From: Kiritimatiellia bacterium
GTDB taxonomy: Bacteria > Verrucomicrobiota > Kiritimatiellia > JAAZAB01
Assembly: GCA_028718125.1 (NCBI GenBank)
Contig: JAQUMN010000015.1
Span: 21,640 to 85,639, forward strand
Reading direction: 5' to 3'
Length of the DNA stretch: 64,000 nt
The translations under genes were made by a program, and so were the position numbers. Below the pieces are notes generated by a model. It saw only the letters and a list, made by a program, of their open reading frames with translations, searched no databases and was not told the origin of the DNA. Position 1 is the stretch's first letter. Each line of letters starts with the position of its first letter. This document shows, piece after piece, positions 48,372-56,783 of the stretch.

Positions 48372-49484
48372 TCAGCGCTTGCCGGTTAATTCGCCGCTCA
48401 GCGCCAGCAGGAAGTCGCGGTTATCAACGGACAGGTAGCGCATGGCGCCGCCCATGCGGCTGAATGTCTTGCAATAGCGCAGGTAATAGGCCGGGTTATC
48501 CATGGGCGGCTCGCTCTTGGCGCTCCAATCCCAATGGGCGTCGGCCAGGTCAACCACCAGGATAAAATGGTCTTGAATGGGCTGCCCTGCCTGGCGGTGC
48601 AGGTTCTGGGCCATGGAAAAGGCTTTTTCAAAAATCATGGGCGACATAACCGCGGAACCGACCGAAAGGTACGCGCCACCGGCCAGGTTGTTGACACTGT
48701 GCGCGAAGGACAGGAAATCACGCTCGGCTGTCCTCCCGATGGCCGCCCCCTGATTCATGGGGTGGTTATAAATGATGTCATGCCCGAACATGGGATGGCC
48801 GGTAAACGGTATGTTCAGGCGATAGGCCGCCGCCTGCACGCTGTAGGACTTGAAAGGATGCGGAATCGGCAGGGGCCCGGGCTGAAGGTCAAAATGGCGC
48901 ACGGTCGCCAGGAAATCGGCGGCCGCGGCAGCGCGCGCAGGATCCTTGGCCAGGGCATCCATCACCACGCGCCGCAATTCGTCGGCGGAAGGGATCACCA
49001 GGCGTTCATTCTGGATCAGAGCCCCAACCGATTCGCCGTAGCCTAACCCCTCATAGGCGCCGGCGATCAGCGCCAGATTAATATAGCGGCCGGTTTCCTG
49101 CCAGATGCCAAACTGGCCCTCGGCCACGTACCGGCGCACATCCTCGCTACTCTGGCCCTGGAAGGCGAATTCCCAGTCATGAATGATCCCGGCGCCGTTG
49201 GTCGCCAGATGCGTCAACCACCCCTCTTCCATCAGCCGGATAAGGACCGGGGCCAGGCCGTTCTTGATCGTATGTGCGCCAAACGCCAGCATGACGGACC
49301 GCCCCGCCTGCCTCGCCTGGCGCATACGCCCGGCTGCTTCCTGCACTATTTTCCGCGCTTCCCTGGAAAGTGTTCGGGGCGCGGCCCCAGGCAAAACGCA
49401 ATCGCGCTCAATCGCGAGCTTGTTCTTGCGTTCGCTCAACGGCTTGACGAGCAACTTGTTACGGTCGAATTGCGGGTGGGGCAT
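48372..49484 (-). CDS. Conserved protein with deoxyhypusine-synthase-like features
   Basis: HLATNGAGIIHDWEFAFQGQSSEDVRRYVAEGQFGIWQETG resembles the NAD-dependent DHS-like fold; assignment tentative. Start at MPHPQFDRNKL. Confidence 0.5.
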   Translation of the reverse strand: MPHPQFDRNKLLVKPLSERKNKLAIERDCVLPGAAPRTLSREARKIVQEAAGRMRQARQAGRSVMLAFGAHTIKNGLAPVLIRLMEEGWLTHLATNGAGIIHDWEFAFQGQSSEDVRRYVAEGQFGIWQETGRYINLALIAGAYEGLGYGESVGALIQNERLVIPSADELRRVVMDALAKDPARAAAAADFLATVRHFDLQPGPLPIPHPFKSYSVQAAAYRLNIPFTGHPMFGHDIIYNHPMNQGAAIGRTAERDFLSFAHSVNNLAGGAYLSVGSAVMSPMIFEKAFSMAQNLHRQAGQPIQDHFILVVDLADAHWDWSAKSEPPMDNPAYYLRYCKTFSRMGGAMRYLSVDNRDFLLALSGELTGKR

Positions 49485-49777
49485 GCCGGTATCTCTCCTA
49501 CAGGGTTGATTTGTGGAAACCCTATCATAATGGCGACTTAAGACAACAAAAAACGGGCCAAAAAGCGCGAAAATGCTCCCCAAAAATACATAAAAATAGT
49601 TATTGCATTCATTTTGCAATATGATAGGTTATGCATCACTTGACTGCAGAATGAGAGAGTTCACAGTGCGAGATGGTAGATTGTCAGTCGACGTTTTTGT
49701 TCGGTAGACGATCTGAAACCCGAATGAGTCGGGAACAGTCGCTGAACGCTCATACCGCAGTTTAAGGGAGGAAAAGT

Positions 49778-50089
49778 ATGGCTACGAAGCTGTATGTCGG
49801 AAACCTGTCCTTCACCACGACCGAAGGTGACCTGAAGGAACACTTTGCCACGTGTGGCACGGTGGTTAGTTGTAACGTCATTATGGACAAGTACACGAAC
49901 AAGTCGCGCGGATTTGCCTTCGTGGAAATGGGATCGCAGGAAGAGGCCAACAAGGCCATTGCCGAGAAAAACGGCGCGGACTTCCAAGGCCGCACCCTGA
50001 CGGTCAACGAAGCGAAACCCCGTGAAGATCGCCCCCGCGGCAACTTTGGCGGCGGCGAACGCGGTGGTGGCAAGCGCGACTATCGTTAA
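49778..50089 (+). CDS. Small RRM RNA-binding protein with Gly/Arg-rich tail
   Basis: KLYVGNLSFTTTEGDLKEHFATCG (RNP2), KSRGFAFVEM (RNP1), C-terminal NFGGGERGGGKRDYR. Confidence 0.95.
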   Translation: MATKLYVGNLSFTTTEGDLKEHFATCGTVVSCNVIMDKYTNKSRGFAFVEMGSQEEANKAIAEKNGADFQGRTLTVNEAKPREDRPRGNFGGGERGGGKRDYR

Positions 50090-50116
50090 ACCGATTGTCG
50101 GGTTTTAAAATCGGGA

Positions 50117-50158
50117 AGAGCGTTCCGTGGAGGCAACTCCCGGGACGCTCTTTTTTTT
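50117..50158 (+). terminator. Rho-independent terminator after the RRM gene
   Basis: AGAGCGTTCCG...CGGGACGCTCT stem followed by T8. Confidence 0.85.
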
Positions 50159-50277
50159 ATCGCAAGCGAATCTGAAGCTATTGTTACCACGGACAGCACG
50201 AATGGCACTGATTTGAATTCCGGATCATCGATTCCGATATCCGTGCCACCCGTGTAATCCGGGGTGTCTGGTATTCC

Positions 50278-51048
50278 ATGTCCAAATCCCCATCGCCCCT
50301 GCCCCCCGTCCTGTTCGAGGATGAGTGGCTGATTGCCTTCGACAAGCCCAGCGGCCTGTTGACCGAACCCGACCGCTGGAACGCGCCCCGCGCCAGCCTG
50401 ACCGCCCTGATTCGCCAGCACCTTGCACCCAACATATTCAATGTCCACCGGCTGGATGCCGAAACCAGCGGCGTCCTGCTATGCGCCAAGCAAAAGCCCG
50501 CGCTGATCGCACTGGCCCGTCAATTTGAAGCCCGGCAGGCCGAGAAGCATTTCCTGGCGCTCGTAGGCGGCGCATTGCCGGAACCCGACATGGTCATCCG
50601 CCGGGAACTGGAACGCGATCCCGGCCAACCGGGCCGGATGCGCGTGGCCGCCGCCTATCGCCGGGGCGCCTGCCGGACGCGCGTGCATGCGCTCGAGGTT
50701 TTTCGTGCACACAGCCTGCTGGAGGCCTGGCCCAGCGCCGACCGGCCCCACCAGGTCCGGGTCCACCTGGCCCACGTCGGCTGTCCCGTGGTCGCCGATG
50801 CGTTTTACGGCAACGGGCGCGGTTTATACCTCTCCGAGATCAAGAGCGACTACAAGTTCAAGCCCGATGTGCCCGAGCGCCCGCTGATCGGGCGCGTGGC
50901 CCTGCACGCCGAGAGCCTGACCTTCACACACCCGGTCAGCCAGGCAAAGGTCACGATTGCCGCGCCCTGGCCCAAGGATTTTACGATTGCGGTCAAGTAT
51001 TTGAAACGATTCGCGTCCACCGGCGGACGGATGACAGAGGACGGATGA
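50278..51048 (+). CDS. RluA-family rRNA/tRNA pseudouridine synthase
   Basis: NVHRLDAETSGVLLCAK (HRLD motif), PHQVRVHLAHVGCPVVAD. Confidence 0.9.
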   Translation: MSKSPSPLPPVLFEDEWLIAFDKPSGLLTEPDRWNAPRASLTALIRQHLAPNIFNVHRLDAETSGVLLCAKQKPALIALARQFEARQAEKHFLALVGGALPEPDMVIRRELERDPGQPGRMRVAAAYRRGACRTRVHALEVFRAHSLLEAWPSADRPHQVRVHLAHVGCPVVADAFYGNGRGLYLSEIKSDYKFKPDVPERPLIGRVALHAESLTFTHPVSQAKVTIAAPWPKDFTIAVKYLKRFASTGGRMTEDG

Positions 51049-51072
51049 CGGATAGGGGACGGAAATAGACGG

Positions 51073-51270
51073 TCAGGAACGGACCAGCACATAATATGTG
51101 CCCTTGTTGTCCCCCACCCTGCGGATCAGGCCCCGCTGTTCCAGCGTATAAAGCAGACGATACGCCGTGCTATGTGAAACGCCTGATTGTTCCATCACCT
51201 CCCGGCGGGTCACCCGACCCTGGGCTTTGAGCAGATCCAGAATCCGGGCCTGTTGAACACCGATTTATTG
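51073..51270 (-). pseudogene. Winged-helix C-terminal remnant
   Basis: IGVQQARILDLLKAQGRVTRREVMEQSGVSHSTAYRLLYTLEQRGLIRRVGDNKGTYYVLVRS* with an upstream in-frame stop and no start codon. Confidence 0.5.
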
Positions 51271-51351
51271 CCCCGCGTATCTTTCTCGACTTGTTTCACA
51301 AAAAAGTTTATACAATGCGGTGTCTAACCTGTTTCCCTGAACATTCGATTT

Positions 51352-52014
51352 ATGAGCACCTCATCCAGTGTCCGCGAAAACGAGGTCGCCTTTTGTGGCG
51401 ACATTCAATCCTGGTCGGAAGCCCTGTTTGCGCGGCATCCGGAATGGCCCTTTTCACGTGCGGCCATTGAGCATTATGGCCCCACCGGGCATAAGCGGCA
51501 GGACCTACGATTTTTTCGGCGCGGGAACCAATCCCCGGTCATATCCGGCGAGGTCAAAATGCTGGGCACCCCCGAGGGCCAAAGCCCCTATCAGGCCGAT
51601 CTGATGCAGGATGCCTATCAGAAATCCGACAATATCCAGTGTCCCTTTTTCTTTACCTGGAACGTCAATGCATTCGTCCTGTTTGACCGCAGCCGCTGGA
51701 ATGTACCGATGATCCAGCGGCGCGTGCGCGACTGGGAACTGGGTATCCATTTGGCTAATCCTTCCGATTGCCGGCGACCGGATGTCCAGGCCGAAATCCG
51801 TGAAAAGTTCCTGCCCCGCCTGGGCGTCACCGGCGACCTCGCGTTGCCCAAATCGGAAGCCGACTGCCGGCATTGCCTCAAGGACCTGAACGACCGCCTG
51901 CGCCAAGCCAATGAGCGCTTCGCCGCCCTGGCCGCCTCCCGCACCGGCAACGCCGAAATGCAGGAAAAAACCGCCAGCCTGTTGTTGCATTGGTATATTC
52001 ACGGCCGGGGGTAG
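51352..52014 (+). CDS. Short ORF resembling the N-terminus of a DNA methylase/restriction protein; probably truncated
   Basis: EHYGPTGHKRQDLRFFRRGNQSPVISGEVKMLGTPEGQSPYQADLMQDAYQKSDN; no methylase motifs downstream before the stop. Confidence 0.45.
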   Translation: MSTSSSVRENEVAFCGDIQSWSEALFARHPEWPFSRAAIEHYGPTGHKRQDLRFFRRGNQSPVISGEVKMLGTPEGQSPYQADLMQDAYQKSDNIQCPFFFTWNVNAFVLFDRSRWNVPMIQRRVRDWELGIHLANPSDCRRPDVQAEIREKFLPRLGVTGDLALPKSEADCRHCLKDLNDRLRQANERFAALAASRTGNAEMQEKTASLLLHWYIHGRG

Positions 52015-52048
52015 GATTAATTATCCGTCAATATCGGACAAACTAATT

Positions 52049-52744
52049 ATGAAAAAACGAGCCCAGCTTGTCTGTCAGCATCTGGAAAACATTTCCCGCG
52101 AGGCGCTGGAGAGGAATCCCGAAATCATCTATCAATACGTCCGTGGGCGGCAGGGCGTATATGCGCTGTACCGGCACGGGAAATTATACTATGTGGGCCT
52201 TGCGACAAATTTGCGCAACCGGTTGAAGCATCATCTCAAAGACCGGCATGGCCATTCGTGGGACCGGTTTTCAGTATATCTCACAATCGGCGATCATCAT
52301 CTGCGAGAGCTTGAGGCCTTGATCCTGCGCACGGTGAAGCCTAAGGGCAATAAGCAAAAAGGCAAGTTTGCCCGGTCAGAAGACTTGCGTCGCCGATTCC
52401 GGCGCGATAGCAAACGGAACGCCCTGGCACAGGTTGATGGATTGTTCGTCGAGATGCATCCTGCGCGGACGAGGCGAGAAACGGTCGATGAGCCCGATGG
52501 ACGCAAGCCCATCCTCGCGGTGTATATCACCGGACCAATGAAGCTAAGATCATTCTACAAGGGAAAGAAACTCAACGCCCGCGTGCGCAAAAACGGCACC
52601 ATTCGCTATGCTGGAAAAATTTACACATCCCCTTCTGTAGCTGGCGCCGCCGCCGTCAAACGCCGCACCTGCAACGGCTGGACCTTCTGGGAATACGAAC
52701 GCGCCCCAGGGGATTGGGTGAAATTGGATACCTTAAGGATATGA
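52049..52744 (+). CDS. GIY-YIG nuclease-like protein with C-terminal RAMA/DUF-type domain
   Basis: QGVYALYRHGKLYYVGLATNLRNRLKHHLKDRHGHSWDRFSVY (GVY..YVG core); C-term 'GTIRYAGKIYTSPSVAGAAAVKRRTCNGWTFWEYE'. Confidence 0.7.
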   Translation: MKKRAQLVCQHLENISREALERNPEIIYQYVRGRQGVYALYRHGKLYYVGLATNLRNRLKHHLKDRHGHSWDRFSVYLTIGDHHLRELEALILRTVKPKGNKQKGKFARSEDLRRRFRRDSKRNALAQVDGLFVEMHPARTRRETVDEPDGRKPILAVYITGPMKLRSFYKGKKLNARVRKNGTIRYAGKIYTSPSVAGAAAVKRRTCNGWTFWEYERAPGDWVKLDTLRI

Positions 52745-52768
52745 ATAACATTACAGAATAGTGTTTCC

Positions 52769-53353
52769 ATGACCACTACGGGATTAACAACCAATGTGAT
52801 GGTGCTCCTGAGTGGCGGAATCGACTCATCCGCCTGCGTTGAGTTCTACACGTCCAAGCGAATCTCCGTCACGGCCCTGTTTATAGATTACGGGCAGGTA
52901 TCCCGAAGGTGTGAGCAACGTGCTGCCATGCGTATATCAAACTATTTTGATATTCCATTCCGATGCCTATCCCTTAAGGGGGCGGCAAAAAAATGCAAGG
53001 GAGAGATTAGAGCAAGGAATGCGTTCCTTCTCTTCACGGCCTTACTTGAATTCCCACATCGAAGCGGGATTATAGCCATCGGAGTACATTCTGGCACACC
53101 TTACTTTGACTGTTCTGCCATGTTCATTCGTAAATGCCAGGATTCTTTCGACGAGTATGCCGATGGGCGCATCCAGATCGGAACCCCTTTTATTGACTGG
53201 ACAAAAAGTGATATCTGGTCTTATTCTATTAAGAAACTTCTTCCTTTGGAATTGACGTATAGTTGTGAGATAGGTCGCCGCCAACCTTGCGGCAAATGTC
53301 TGTCTTGCAGGGATTTGGAGGTTCTGCATGCTGGCGCGAAGCACAACCATTAG
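52769..53353 (+). CDS. QueC-like enzyme of type IV CBASS (Cap9-like)
   Basis: VLLSGGIDSSACVEF PP-loop; Zn site SCEIGRRQPCGKCLSCRDLE; location in a CD-NTase operon. Confidence 0.88.
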   Translation: MTTTGLTTNVMVLLSGGIDSSACVEFYTSKRISVTALFIDYGQVSRRCEQRAAMRISNYFDIPFRCLSLKGAAKKCKGEIRARNAFLLFTALLEFPHRSGIIAIGVHSGTPYFDCSAMFIRKCQDSFDEYADGRIQIGTPFIDWTKSDIWSYSIKKLLPLELTYSCEIGRRQPCGKCLSCRDLEVLHAGAKHNH

Positions 53354-54341
53354 ACCCCCGGGCGGGATTTCGATCCAGACACCAATCTTGGTTCCCTCAT
53401 TCTCCAGCAAAGGATTCAAAGTCAAACAAAATGGGATTTCAGAGGTAAAAGATATTTTCGTCAATACGGCAGAATTTCTCACAGAAACCATGTTGGTCAG
53501 CGCGTATGATATCTTCTATCGTCACATTCTATCCCCGCACAAATTTCCATGTGTGCCCGCCCTGACATTTGTCGATAGCGGGGGTTACGAGACAAATGCT
53601 GATCATGATTACTGCACCGTATATCATTTTCATAACAAGCCTCGTCCATGGGAACTGAAGCATCTTCAGAATATTCTTGATTCCTGGCCTGAACGCATCC
53701 CTGCAGTCTTTATAAATTTCGATAAGAGTAGCGCGGGAAAGAGCCTTCCTAAACAAATCGCACTTGCGCGAGGGCTCTTTGCTAACTACCCAAAACAAAT
53801 GCACAATTTTCTTTTAAAACCCTCCTGGCAATCAAAAGGAAATCTCTTGCCCATTATCAATGCGCTTCCGACCTGCATCACTGAAATTGCAGACTTTCAT
53901 ATACTCGGAGTCACGGAAAAGGAACTGGGTAATACGCCTCTTGACCGCATGGTTGCAATCGCTACCTTGCGACGCCATATGGATACCGCGAATATCCGCG
54001 CTCCAATTCAGGTGTTTGGCGCACTGGACCCACTTTCCGCATGCCTATATTTTCTTGCAGGAGCAGAGATATTTGATGGTCTGTCTTGGCTTCGGTTCTC
54101 CTATACCGACGGCTACTGCACGTATATGCAGAACTATGGCATTCTGCACATCGGTCTTGATCAAAACGACGATTATGTCCGCGCCAAGACATTCTCTGAT
54201 AACTACACCTTTTTGAGGGATCTTCAGCTAAAGATGCGAACCTTTGCTACGACTAAGGATTATAGCGCTCTACCGTACCATTCGGGTTTTTTGCGTCAAG
54301 CGTCGGATGCGTTATCAGGAAGGCTCAATGGAGGTGTCTAA
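53328..54341 (+). CDS. TGT-like (tRNA-guanine transglycosylase superfamily) protein of type IV CBASS
   Basis: ALTFVDSGGYET (cf. TGT DSGG motif); ADFHILGVTEKELGNTPLDRM; IQVFGALDPLSACLYFLAGAEIFDGLSWLR; overlaps the QueC-like ORF by 26 bp. Confidence 0.82.
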   Translation: MLARSTTIRPPGGISIQTPILVPSFSSKGFKVKQNGISEVKDIFVNTAEFLTETMLVSAYDIFYRHILSPHKFPCVPALTFVDSGGYETNADHDYCTVYHFHNKPRPWELKHLQNILDSWPERIPAVFINFDKSSAGKSLPKQIALARGLFANYPKQMHNFLLKPSWQSKGNLLPIINALPTCITEIADFHILGVTEKELGNTPLDRMVAIATLRRHMDTANIRAPIQVFGALDPLSACLYFLAGAEIFDGLSWLRFSYTDGYCTYMQNYGILHIGLDQNDDYVRAKTFSDNYTFLRDLQLKMRTFATTKDYSALPYHSGFLRQASDALSGRLNGGV

Positions 54342-55264
54342 TGGGTTCATCAGGGGGATTCTTCTCTAGTGGTATTGGTCCATCTAATCTTAGGCGGCAA
54401 GTCCAACAGGCCAACGATCTGAACCGGAGCGATGAATTCGTATCAAATATTGCGGCCATCTTAGATAGCTACCTTGCGAACGCGAACAAACGCGATTCGA
54501 CCGCGTTAACCAAGCATGTTCAGGAAATCATCGACGCTTTGGAAAAAGATATTGAGGGCTCAGTGAGCCTTCTCTTTGGCGGCTCCTTGGCAAAAAGCAC
54601 ATATGTCAATGGTTTGAGCGACGTTGATGCGCTTGTCTTTATCAATCGTTCGGAGTTAATCGACAAATCTCCCTCCGATGTTCAGACCTATTTTGCGAAA
54701 TGCCTTCGCCAACGATTCCAGAACACAGAAATCCATCAAGGCAGTATGGCTGTGACCGTGATCTTTAATGACATGGAGGTTCAACTTCTCCCCGCCATCC
54801 GAACAAAGACCGGTCTGCGATTATCTCTCGCTGATGGCTCCGCTTGGTCTGATGTCGTTCGTCCTGATAAATTCGCGTCCAAGTTGACAGACACCAATCA
54901 GCATTGCTCCGGCAAACTTGTCCCAACGGTAAAACTGGCCAAATTAATACTCGCAAAGCTGCCCGAGAATCATCAACTTACAGGTTATCATATCGAGTCG
55001 CTCGCCGTACGTATTTTCGACGAATATGCTGGGCCCTTTACAACAAAGGCCATGTTGAGGCGTTTTTTCATTGAAGCCCCAAATCATCTGCTTTCAAGAA
55101 TCGGCGACTCTACGGGTCAATCATTCCACGTCGACGACTACCTAGGGTCGGCAAGAAGTCTAAAAAGACGCATCGTCGCAGATACCATTGCACGAATCGG
55201 ACGAACTATCCAGAATGCTGATGCCGCCTGTTCTGTGAATCAATGGCGAGACGTATTGGAGTAG
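54341..55264 (+). CDS. CD-NTase (cGAS/DncV-like nucleotidyltransferase)
   Basis: LFGGSLAKSTYVNGLSDVDALVF (GS...DxD) and later MEVQLLPAI third-acidic region; GGAGGT at 54330-54335, 5 nt before ATG; TAATG overlap with preceding stop. Confidence 0.9.
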   Translation: MGSSGGFFSSGIGPSNLRRQVQQANDLNRSDEFVSNIAAILDSYLANANKRDSTALTKHVQEIIDALEKDIEGSVSLLFGGSLAKSTYVNGLSDVDALVFINRSELIDKSPSDVQTYFAKCLRQRFQNTEIHQGSMAVTVIFNDMEVQLLPAIRTKTGLRLSLADGSAWSDVVRPDKFASKLTDTNQHCSGKLVPTVKLAKLILAKLPENHQLTGYHIESLAVRIFDEYAGPFTTKAMLRRFFIEAPNHLLSRIGDSTGQSFHVDDYLGSARSLKRRIVADTIARIGRTIQNADAACSVNQWRDVLE

Positions 55265-55268
55265 TGTC

Positions 55269-55862
55269 ATGCAATGTGCTTGCGACGAGATACAAAGGCA
55301 ATACCGTGTTATCGATCAGACACTTACGATGTATTCTGTTCTCCGGGATCGTTACTCGCGACTTGCCCTTATAATCATTCTTGGTGTGCTCGCTGCGTCA
55401 GTATTTCTATGCGCCTTTACATTCACTCCTGATGACATTCTTCGTCTGTTGGGCGTTTCTGAGCCCATTGCTAGGCTCGCATTGGCACTTCTGTCAGCAT
55501 TTGTCTTCTTTCTATCGATTGCTAATCTCTGTCTTGGCTGGAGTGATAAATCGGCTCAGTTTGGTCAGGCTGCGGAATCCGTTTATCGTCTCAAAACGAT
55601 ATATCGATCTATCCTGATAAAAAACGCTGATCCAACCTTTGATGCTCTTTTACAACTTCATGAAGAATATAAGAAGGGCATGGAAGGCCTGCCTCGCATT
55701 CCGGATTCAGAATTTCTTAGGCTCAAGGCGTACCATCTCCGGAAAGTAGAGATCAGCAAGATGATCAGCTTGAGACCGGGGTATCCAGTATGGGTTCTCC
55801 GGGCAATATTGCTCATCCGCGGTCGATTTAAGGACACTACTAAGGAGGCAGAACGTCAGTGA
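55269..55862 (+). CDS. Two-TM (SLATT/S-2TM-like) membrane effector
   Basis: Two TM helices (LALIIILGVLAASVFLCAFTF; LALALLSAFVFFLSIANLCLGW) followed by a soluble helical domain; 4 bp after the CD-NTase. Confidence 0.75.
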   Translation: MQCACDEIQRQYRVIDQTLTMYSVLRDRYSRLALIIILGVLAASVFLCAFTFTPDDILRLLGVSEPIARLALALLSAFVFFLSIANLCLGWSDKSAQFGQAAESVYRLKTIYRSILIKNADPTFDALLQLHEEYKKGMEGLPRIPDSEFLRLKAYHLRKVEISKMISLRPGYPVWVLRAILLIRGRFKDTTKEAERQ

Positions 55863-56518
55863 ACACACAAGATAATCTCCAGTCCTTTGACAAGCATACG
55901 CTCCACATCGCTACTGCATACATGACAGCTAAAGAAACCGTAATAGAACAAGGCTATGCTGATGAAATCGACTGGCAAGACTGTCTTGATTTTAATGATA
56001 TTACGGAATGTTTTTTCCTTCGGGAGAGTGCTTGGGTCATCCTTTCTGCCGGGATGAATGAACGTGTAATAAAAAATAAATTTCTTGCGATCTCATCAGC
56101 TTTTTGTAACTGGGAATCGGCAGCAATAATAGTTAAAAACAGTTTGCGTTGTCGCCAAGTAGCCCTCGCAATCTTCGGCAACATCAAGAAGGTCGACGCA
56201 ATTCTCGACACCGCCCGCATTCTTAAAGAACGCGGGTTTCAAACAGTAAAGACCGAGATACTTGAATATGGCGTAGACTCCATTCGCCAATTTCCGTATA
56301 TGGGGCCAGCTACATCCTTTCATTTGGCGAAAAACTTGGGCCTACCCCTGGCAAAACCTGACAGGCATCTTGTCCGTGTTGCACGAAAAACTGGCTTTCC
56401 ATCACCTGCCGTGATGTGTGATCGCATTTCACAGGTTGTCGGCGACAAGGTTCCTGTCATTGACCTTGTCATCTGGCGATATGCAACCATCAACAGACAG
56501 TATCTCAATCTCTTTTAA
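55859..56518 (+). CDS. HhH-GPD/OGG-like DNA glycosylase-fold protein of type IV CBASS
   Basis: FPYMGPATSFHLAKNLGLPLAKPDRHLVRVARKTGF (HhH plus catalytic-Asp region); GTG start overlaps the upstream TGA. Confidence 0.8.
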   Translation: MNTQDNLQSFDKHTLHIATAYMTAKETVIEQGYADEIDWQDCLDFNDITECFFLRESAWVILSAGMNERVIKNKFLAISSAFCNWESAAIIVKNSLRCRQVALAIFGNIKKVDAILDTARILKERGFQTVKTEILEYGVDSIRQFPYMGPATSFHLAKNLGLPLAKPDRHLVRVARKTGFPSPAVMCDRISQVVGDKVPVIDLVIWRYATINRQYLNLF

Positions 56519-56576
56519 CTTGCAAAGGGCAGTCCGTGGTTTGTAGAGTTTGGACGTCATTCACCAGCCATTCATG

Positions 56577-56698
56577 AGTCCCGAGAGTCAGTCCTACGCA
56601 TAGCGAATAAGTCTATTTCCGGAACTGCGCACTCAGATTGGTGTCCCGATGCTTCACCTCGCGGGGCCAGCTTCGCATCGGCCACCAGGCCACGCGCA
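56577..56698. repeat. Direct repeat copy 1 (~122 bp)
   Basis: agtcccgag.gtcagtcctacg.atagcgaataagtctatttccggaactgcgcactcagattggtgtcc...cttcgcatcggccaccaggccacgcgca, shared with 58407-58527. Confidence 0.9.
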
Positions 56699-56783
56699 GG
56701 TTGGCAAAACCCAACCCAGCGAAAGAATCGGCGCTGCCATATTCGACCGTGGATTCACGGACCATGAGCTCGCGAAGATTCAT
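56613..56783 (-). pseudogene. HsdR 5' fragment fused to repeat-encoded tail
   Basis: MNLRELMVRESTVEYGSADSFAGLGFAN... overlaps the RhuM 3' end by 29 bp, then runs into the 122-bp repeat and stops. Confidence 0.45.

Noticed and set aside
52769-54341. Interpretation as a housekeeping queuosine/preQ0 operon or a Dpd DNA-modification system
   Set aside because: No queD/queE/queF/queA or other dpd genes; the genes overlap with a CD-NTase, 2TM and OGG-like gene, fitting type IV CBASS better.
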